NCBI RefSeq assembly: GCF_000812875.1
Contig: NZ_JSYK01000003.1
Span: 248,001-312,000, forward strand
Reading direction: 5' to 3'
Length of the DNA stretch: 64,000 nucleotides
Source: Kaistella solincola
GTDB taxonomy: Bacteria > Bacteroidota > Bacteroidia > Flavobacteriales > Weeksellaceae
Part shown: piece after piece, positions 59,582 to 64,000 of the stretch
Layout: each line of letters opens with the position of its first letter
How positions within the stretch are numbered: position 1 is the stretch's first letter
Notes under the pieces: model-generated
Seen by the model: the letters and a program-made list of their open reading frames with translations, nothing else
What the model was told of the DNA's origin: nothing
The model's database searches: none
Position numbers and translations under genes: made by a program

Positions 59582-61660
59582 ATGAAAAAAATTTCAATAA
59601 CGGTACTCGCATTTTCGGGACTTGTTTTCCTTAATTCGTGTACTACAACCAAAACCGCCGAGGTGGAAACTGCTCCCGCTGCGGTAGAAATCACACCGAT
59701 CAAAGAAGAAGGGCTTAACCTTTCTTACATGGATTCCACCGTACGACCACAGGACGATTTCTTCAGCTACGTGAACGGAAACTGGATGAAAACTGCGACC
59801 ATTCCTTCCGATAAATCCAGCTGGGGAAGTTTCAACGCACTTCGTGAAGACGTAGATAACGCCTCGCTCGAAATTCTGAACAAAATCCTCACCGATAATT
59901 TTCCGGCTGGTTCCGAAGGACAAAAAATCCAGAACCTGTACGGAACTTTTATGGATTGGGATAAAAGAAATGCAGACGGCATTAATCCTATAAAAAGTGA
60001 TTTGCAGAAAATCGAAAATATTAAAACTGTCGGCGATTTGCAGAATTACCTTACACAAGCTACAAGAACCGGTGACAATCCGTTCTATGCGTGGCGAGTA
60101 AGCGCAGACATGAAAAATTCCGTGATGAACGCGGTTTATTTAGGTGGCGCCTCATTAGGTTTGGGCCGCGATTATTACCAAAAACAAAACGACGCCAACA
60201 CCAAAACTTTAGCGGAATATCAAAATTATTTAACCCAGATTTTCCAGACCATTGGTTATAAAGATGCCAGCCAATCTGCGCAGAAAGTCGTGAATTTTGA
60301 GAAAAAACTCGCGCAGGATCTTTTAACCAACGAGCAAAACCGTGATGCGAATCTTCGCTACAACCCGAAGACCATTCCGGAACTTTCCAAACTGGTTAAA
60401 GCGGTTAATTTGCCGAAATATCTTACCGATGCGGGCGTAAATACCGACAAAGTAATCGTCAGCGAGCTGAAATATTATCAAAATATGGATTCGTGGATGA
60501 ATGCTAAAAATCTTCCATTAATCAAAGATTATATGAAAGCGCGTTTGGTTTCTTCCAATGCCGGAAATTTGAACAAAGAATTAGATGACTTGAACTTTAA
60601 TTTCTATTCTAAATATCTTCAGGGTCAGCAGGAGCAAAGACCGATGAACAAAAGAGGTTTAGGCGTTATCAATGGTATTTTAGGTGAAGCTTTCGGGAAA
60701 TTGTATGTTGAAAAATATTTCCCGGCAGAAGCCAAAGCGCAGATGGAAACCTACATTGATTATCTGAAAAAGTCTTTTGCGCAGCATATCGCGGAAAACG
60801 ACTGGATGTCGCCAGAAACTAAGCTGAAAGCTCAGGAAAAACTTTCAAAATTCGCTGTAAAAATCGCTTATCCCGACACCTGGAAAGATTATTCGAAATT
60901 ATCGCTTACGAGCCCTGCGAATGGCGGCACCTACTACAATAATTTACAGAATATCACTGAATGGCAGTATGCAAAAAATTTAGATAAAATTGGAAAACCG
61001 GTAGATAAAACCGAATGGGGAATGTCACCACAAACTGTAAATGCTTACTACAGCGGTTCTAACAACGAAATCGTTTTTCCGGCCGCAATTTTACAGCCGC
61101 CATTTTTTAACTTTAAAGCTGATCCAGCCGTTAATTTTGGGGGAATTGGTGCCGTTATCGGACACGAAATTTCTCACGGTTTTGATGATTCCGGTTCCAG
61201 ATTCGATGGAGACGGAAACTTAAATAACTGGTGGACAGAAGCTGACCGTAAAAACTTCGATGCGAAAGTTGGGCAACTTGCTGCGCAATACGATAAATAT
61301 GAACCTGTAAAAGGCAGTTTCATCAACGGTAAATATACCAGCGGTGAAAATATCGGTGATTTGGGTGGAGTAGCTGTGGCATACACTGCACTGCAAATGT
61401 ATCTGAAAGATCACGGAAATCCTGGATTGATCAGCGGATTAACTCAGGATCAAAGATTTTTCATGAGCTGGGCAACCGTTTGGAGAACCAAATCTACAGA
61501 GCAATATATGGTGAATCAGGTGAAAACCGATCCGCACTCGCCGGGCTATTTCCGCGCCTTTGCGCCGTTGGTGAACCAGGATTCCTTCTACAAAGCTTTC
61601 GATGTGAAACCGGGCGACAAATTGTACAAAGCACCGGAAGAAAGAATTAAAATTTGGTAA
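59582..61660 (+). CDS. M13 family metallopeptidase (PepO-like lipoprotein), copy 2
   Basis: 692 residues, lipoprotein signal (L-V-F-L-N-S-C, Cys 20). Zinc site GHEISHGFDD, third ligand in E-N-I-G-D-L-G-G, and C-terminal D-K-L-Y-K-A-P-E-E-R-I-K-I-W. Conserved blocks match copy 1 in order and spacing (N-W-M-K-T-A, F-P-A-A-I-L-Q-P-P-F-F-N, S-W-A-T-V-W-R-T). Both keep the active-site residues, so both should work; differences in the N-terminal half may give different peptide preferences. Confidence 0.95.
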   Translation: MKKISITVLAFSGLVFLNSCTTTKTAEVETAPAAVEITPIKEEGLNLSYMDSTVRPQDDFFSYVNGNWMKTATIPSDKSSWGSFNALREDVDNASLEILNKILTDNFPAGSEGQKIQNLYGTFMDWDKRNADGINPIKSDLQKIENIKTVGDLQNYLTQATRTGDNPFYAWRVSADMKNSVMNAVYLGGASLGLGRDYYQKQNDANTKTLAEYQNYLTQIFQTIGYKDASQSAQKVVNFEKKLAQDLLTNEQNRDANLRYNPKTIPELSKLVKAVNLPKYLTDAGVNTDKVIVSELKYYQNMDSWMNAKNLPLIKDYMKARLVSSNAGNLNKELDDLNFNFYSKYLQGQQEQRPMNKRGLGVINGILGEAFGKLYVEKYFPAEAKAQMETYIDYLKKSFAQHIAENDWMSPETKLKAQEKLSKFAVKIAYPDTWKDYSKLSLTSPANGGTYYNNLQNITEWQYAKNLDKIGKPVDKTEWGMSPQTVNAYYSGSNNEIVFPAAILQPPFFNFKADPAVNFGGIGAVIGHEISHGFDDSGSRFDGDGNLNNWWTEADRKNFDAKVGQLAAQYDKYEPVKGSFINGKYTSGENIGDLGGVAVAYTALQMYLKDHGNPGLISGLTQDQRFFMSWATVWRTKSTEQYMVNQVKTDPHSPGYFRAFAPLVNQDSFYKAFDVKPGDKLYKAPEERIKIW

Positions 61661-61680
61661 TCTGAATTTTAAATAACATC

Positions 61681-61710
61681 AAACCTCTCAATTTATTGGG
61701 AGGTTTTTTT
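61681..61710 (+). terminator. terminator after the second M13 peptidase
   Basis: AAACCTCTCAA / TTGGGAGGTTT stem and T tract. Confidence 0.9.
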
Positions 61711-61795
61711 ACCGCCTGTTTGGGTGTTTTTTTTCAAAATTCTAACAAAACCGATTTAATGGAAATTGCCTAATTTTAATTGAATATTTTAAATC

Positions 61796-61832
61796 TAAAA
61801 ATTTGCCGTCAAAAGCAGCTTTTTTTTTAAAA
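61796..61832. repeat. family 1 repeat
   Basis: Core GCCGTCAAAAGCAGC between TAAAAATTT and a long T run, 16 nt before the hydrolase start. Confidence 0.6.
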
Positions 61833-61848
61833 TTTAAACCAAAAACCG

Positions 61849-62694
61849 ATGATGGAAATTAAAATCGACAGAAATATTATCATTCAAAATCCGGAAACAA
61901 AAGATTTTTTAGCTGATGCTTATTATCCCGAAACGCAGGAAAAACTTCCGCTGGTGCTTTTTGTTCACGGTTATAAAGGTTATAAAGATTGGGGCGCCTG
62001 GGATTTGATGGCGAAAAATTTCGCCTTAAACGGACATTTTTTTGTGAAATTTAATTTTTCGCATAACGGAACAACTTTAGAAGATCCACTGAATTTCGGT
62101 GACTTGGAAAGTTTTGGTCAAAATAATTTCACCAAAGAACTTTCAGATTATAACGCGGTTTTAAGCCATTTTTACGAAAATCCGAAAATAGATAAAGAAA
62201 AAATCGCAATCATCGGGCACAGCCGCGGCGGCGGAATTTCGGTTATTGAGGCTTTTGAAGAAGAACGTGTAAAAGTGCTTATTGCACTTGCTGGCGTCAG
62301 CCATTTTGGTTACCGTTTTCCGACGGGCGAAAGATTGGAAAACTGGGAAAAAGAAGGAGTCATGTACTCCGAAAATGCACGCACACACCAACAAATGCCT
62401 CATTATTACCAGTTTTTTGAGGATTATAAAGCAAATGAAGAACGCTTTAATATTCAGTACGCTGCGCAGCATTTAGAAAAGCCGTTTTTAATTATCCAGG
62501 GAACAAACGACGATGCGGTGAAAGACAAAGAAGCGACTTTGCTTCACGAATGGTGTAAAACTTCGGAGATTGAAATGATTGATGGTGCAAACCATACTTT
62601 CGGTGCGAAGGAACCCTGGACCGAAAAAACGCTGCCGGAAGATTTAGAAAAAGCCACTGATGTAGCCGTGAATTTTTTAAAAAAACATCTGTAA
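61849..62694 (+). CDS. alpha/beta hydrolase
   Basis: 281-residue cytoplasmic serine hydrolase. Oxyanion region L-V-L-F-V-H-G-Y-K-G-Y-K-D-W-G, nucleophile Ser in IIGHSRGGGIS, acid in I-Q-G-T-N-D-D-A-V and His in G-A-N-H-T-F-G. This resembles the acetyl esterase/acyl-peptidase branch; substrate unknown. Tandem ATGs at 61849 and 61852 are both possible. No signal peptide. Confidence 0.88.
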   Translation: MMEIKIDRNIIIQNPETKDFLADAYYPETQEKLPLVLFVHGYKGYKDWGAWDLMAKNFALNGHFFVKFNFSHNGTTLEDPLNFGDLESFGQNNFTKELSDYNAVLSHFYENPKIDKEKIAIIGHSRGGGISVIEAFEEERVKVLIALAGVSHFGYRFPTGERLENWEKEGVMYSENARTHQQMPHYYQFFEDYKANEERFNIQYAAQHLEKPFLIIQGTNDDAVKDKEATLLHEWCKTSEIEMIDGANHTFGAKEPWTEKTLPEDLEKATDVAVNFLKKHL

Positions 62695-62744
62695 TTTAAA
62701 CCGATGTGAACGAAATTTAATATTTCGCAACCAACAGAATTTTA

Positions 62745-62752
62745 TAATTTTG
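62745..62752 (+). promoter_or_regulatory. -7 box of the TerC gene
   Basis: TAATTTTG, 19 nt before the ATG. Confidence 0.5.
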
Positions 62753-62771
62753 TAAGCTTAACACGTTTCCT

Positions 62772-63590
62772 ATGATGCTACTCTCGGTTTTGGAATTTCC
62801 CGATTTTGCGCAGCCGCAAATCTGGATCAGTTTATTGACACTTACTTTCCTGGAAATTATTCTGGGCGTTGATAACATTATTTTTATTTCGATAATTTCG
62901 GATAAACTGCCAAAAGAACGGCAAAAATTTGCGCGAAATCTTGGTTTAGCTTTCGCGATGCTTTTCCGCGTGGCGCTTTTGCTCATGATCAACTGGATTA
63001 TCGGTTTGAAAGAACCGGTTCTTACACTTGATTTCTTTAATGAACCCGGCACCGATTTGCCGCTGCAGCTGAGTTGGAAAGACATTATTCTTTTGGTCGG
63101 TGGTATTTTCCTGATTGCGAAAAGTACTTTTGAAATCCACGGCAAAATGCAGATTGAAGACGATCATCACAAACCAAAATCCGCCGCGTCTTCGCTCATG
63201 GCGATGGTCATTATTCAGATTATTTTGATCGATATGGTTTTCTCGCTGGACTCCATTTTAACAGCCATTGGTTTGGTAGATAACGTCATGCTGATGATTA
63301 TCGCAGTGGTAATTTCTATTGGAATTATGATGGCATTTGCCGGCCCGATTTCTACGATTATCAATAAATATCCGAGTTTGCAGATGCTTGCTTTGTCGTT
63401 CCTGGTGGTGATTGGCGTAATGTTGGTGGCAGAAGGAATTCATCAGCATGTGAGCAAAAACATTATTTATTCGTGTCTTGCTTTTAGTTTACTGGTAGAA
63501 GTTTTAAACATTAAATTCAGGAATAAACAAAGACAGAAAGCGCTGAAACTTAATCCCGATTTGAATGATGATTTGAGTATAAAAGATTAA
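62772..63590 (+). CDS. TerC family integral membrane protein
   Basis: 272 residues with about seven hydrophobic helices. Family marks: E-I-I-L-G-V-D-N-I-I-F-I-S-I-I near the N-terminus with its metal-site Asp, and I-D-M-V-F-S-L-D-S-I-L-T-A-I-G mid-protein with the second Asp. TerC proteins are linked to manganese/calcium export and metal loading of exported proteins. A cytoplasmic loop with H-H-K-P-K lies between the helices. Confidence 0.93.
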   Translation: MMLLSVLEFPDFAQPQIWISLLTLTFLEIILGVDNIIFISIISDKLPKERQKFARNLGLAFAMLFRVALLLMINWIIGLKEPVLTLDFFNEPGTDLPLQLSWKDIILLVGGIFLIAKSTFEIHGKMQIEDDHHKPKSAASSLMAMVIIQIILIDMVFSLDSILTAIGLVDNVMLMIIAVVISIGIMMAFAGPISTIINKYPSLQMLALSFLVVIGVMLVAEGIHQHVSKNIIYSCLAFSLLVEVLNIKFRNKQRQKALKLNPDLNDDLSIKD

Positions 63591-63601
63591 AAAAAAATAC
63601 C

Positions 63602-63631
63602 AAAAAAGCCGCGAATATTTGCGGCTTTTTT
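63602..63631. terminator. bidirectional terminator
   Basis: AAAAAAGCCGC / GCGGCTTTTTT stem with loop GAATATTT, between convergent genes. Confidence 0.92.
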
Positions 63632-63651
63632 TATTTCTAAATTTTCCATGC

Positions 63652-64000
63652 TTAAAGGCGTAATTTTTCCCAGGCCTCTTCTATTTTGTGTTGATGAAGC
63701 AACGCCTGAACTTCAGCGTGCACAGCTTCATCTGAAGTAAATTTCCCTTCCGGTAAAATTTCCGTATTCGCCAGCATTCCCAGATCATTTCCGGTAAATA
63801 CTTTTGAATATTTAATTTCATCGGGCAATAAATCGAAGCCAATTCCTTTTGTAACCAAAGGTTTCGGAACTTCGAAGAGATTGTTTTCAATGTTTCGGGA
63901 ATACCAGTTTCCTCCTAAACGTGCCACCAGATCCAGTTTTTTTTGGTCCAGATTTCCTTCGTTATTTAAATATTCCTCACGTACGTGAATTTTTACAATT
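63652..64000 (-). CDS. flavin reductase family protein, C-terminal part
   Basis: The minus-strand frame stays open to the window edge; an internal GTG at 63925-63927 is not the start, since conserved sequence continues upstream (I-V-K-I-H-V-R-E-E, L-D-Q-K-K-L-D-L-V-A-R). About 115 residues are visible. L-V-A-R-L-G-G-N-W-Y-S-R, F-E-V-P-K-P and G-I-G-F-D-L-L-P-D-E-I, followed by F-T-G-N-D-L-G-M-L-A-N, match from memory the end of FMN-binding flavin-reductase-like split-barrel proteins of Bacteroidota. The N-terminal domain is outside the window. Confidence 0.6.
   Translation of the reverse strand, partial: IVKIHVREEYLNNEGNLDQKKLDLVARLGGNWYSRNIENNLFEVPKPLVTKGIGFDLLPDEIKYSKVFTGNDLGMLANTEILPEGKFTSDEAVHAEVQALLHQHKIEEAWEKLRL

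Noticed and set aside
59341-59585. Three overlapping short frames between the M13 peptidase genes
   Set aside because: They read through the family 2 hairpin element in all three plus frames, which shows an absence of stops rather than coding.

Overview
The window comes from a member of the Bacteroidota, class Flavobacteriia, most likely the Chryseobacterium/Kaistella group. The grounds are a T9SS-type sorting tail, many TAnnTTTG promoter boxes, ribosomal protein S16 with a long Ala/Glu/Lys tail, the four-gene ligase-associated repair set, and moderate GC with AT-rich spacers. The genus is an inference. The DNA looks like ordinary chromosome: I see no phage, plasmid, transposase, CRISPR array, tRNA or rRNA.

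Layout. 0-5 kb: tail of a nitroreductase, hemB, a tiny secreted protein that is almost only a sorting tail, ndh-trmD overlapping by 4 bp, an EEP-family hydrolase, an Lrp regulator. 5-11 kb: deoC with a two-domain ALDH16-like dehydrogenase (deoxyribose to acetaldehyde to acetate), a GH25 lysozyme, a secreted thioredoxin. 11-18 kb: a PA2169-type four-helix protein, an ABC-F ATPase, an amino-acid permease, a siderophore receptor with a PepSY partner. 18-24 kb: rpsP, rimM, asnS, rpoN, then an ECF sigma factor with a four-helix membrane protein. 24-30 kb: an LptB-like ATPase with an extra C-terminal domain, an ABC exporter, a lipoprotein, an HD hydrolase. 30-34 kb: a MacB-type efflux operon with two different permeases. 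34-40 kb: two secreted proteins and nrdB-nrdA. 40-44 kb: an Rrf2 regulator and an unusual cbb3-like oxidase module. 44-50 kb: sigma factor, lipA, dienelactone-hydrolase-like lipoprotein, Dps with a PPOX protein, lipocalin, cinA. 50-56 kb: exonuclease, DNA ligase, helicase and PdeM. 56-64 kb: a GIN-domain protein, two tandem M13 peptidases, an alpha/beta hydrolase, TerC and the end of a flavin reductase.

The most interesting signals lie outside the usual genes. (1) About 25 copies of a short imperfect palindrome (ideal form GCCGCTAAAACGGC between A/T blocks) lie in the gaps between genes, many touching a stop or start codon. (2) Four copies of a second, longer hairpin element occur, two of which align closely while their stem bases change on both sides. 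(3) Six genes have the TAnnTTTG box (one with a final A) ending 4-7 nt before the ATG, which predicts leaderless mRNAs. (4) The oxidase module has a CcoN-like subunit with an added N-terminal helix, a CcoO-cytochrome c fusion and two small membrane proteins, behind a predicted Fe-S Rrf2 regulator with its own palindromic operator.
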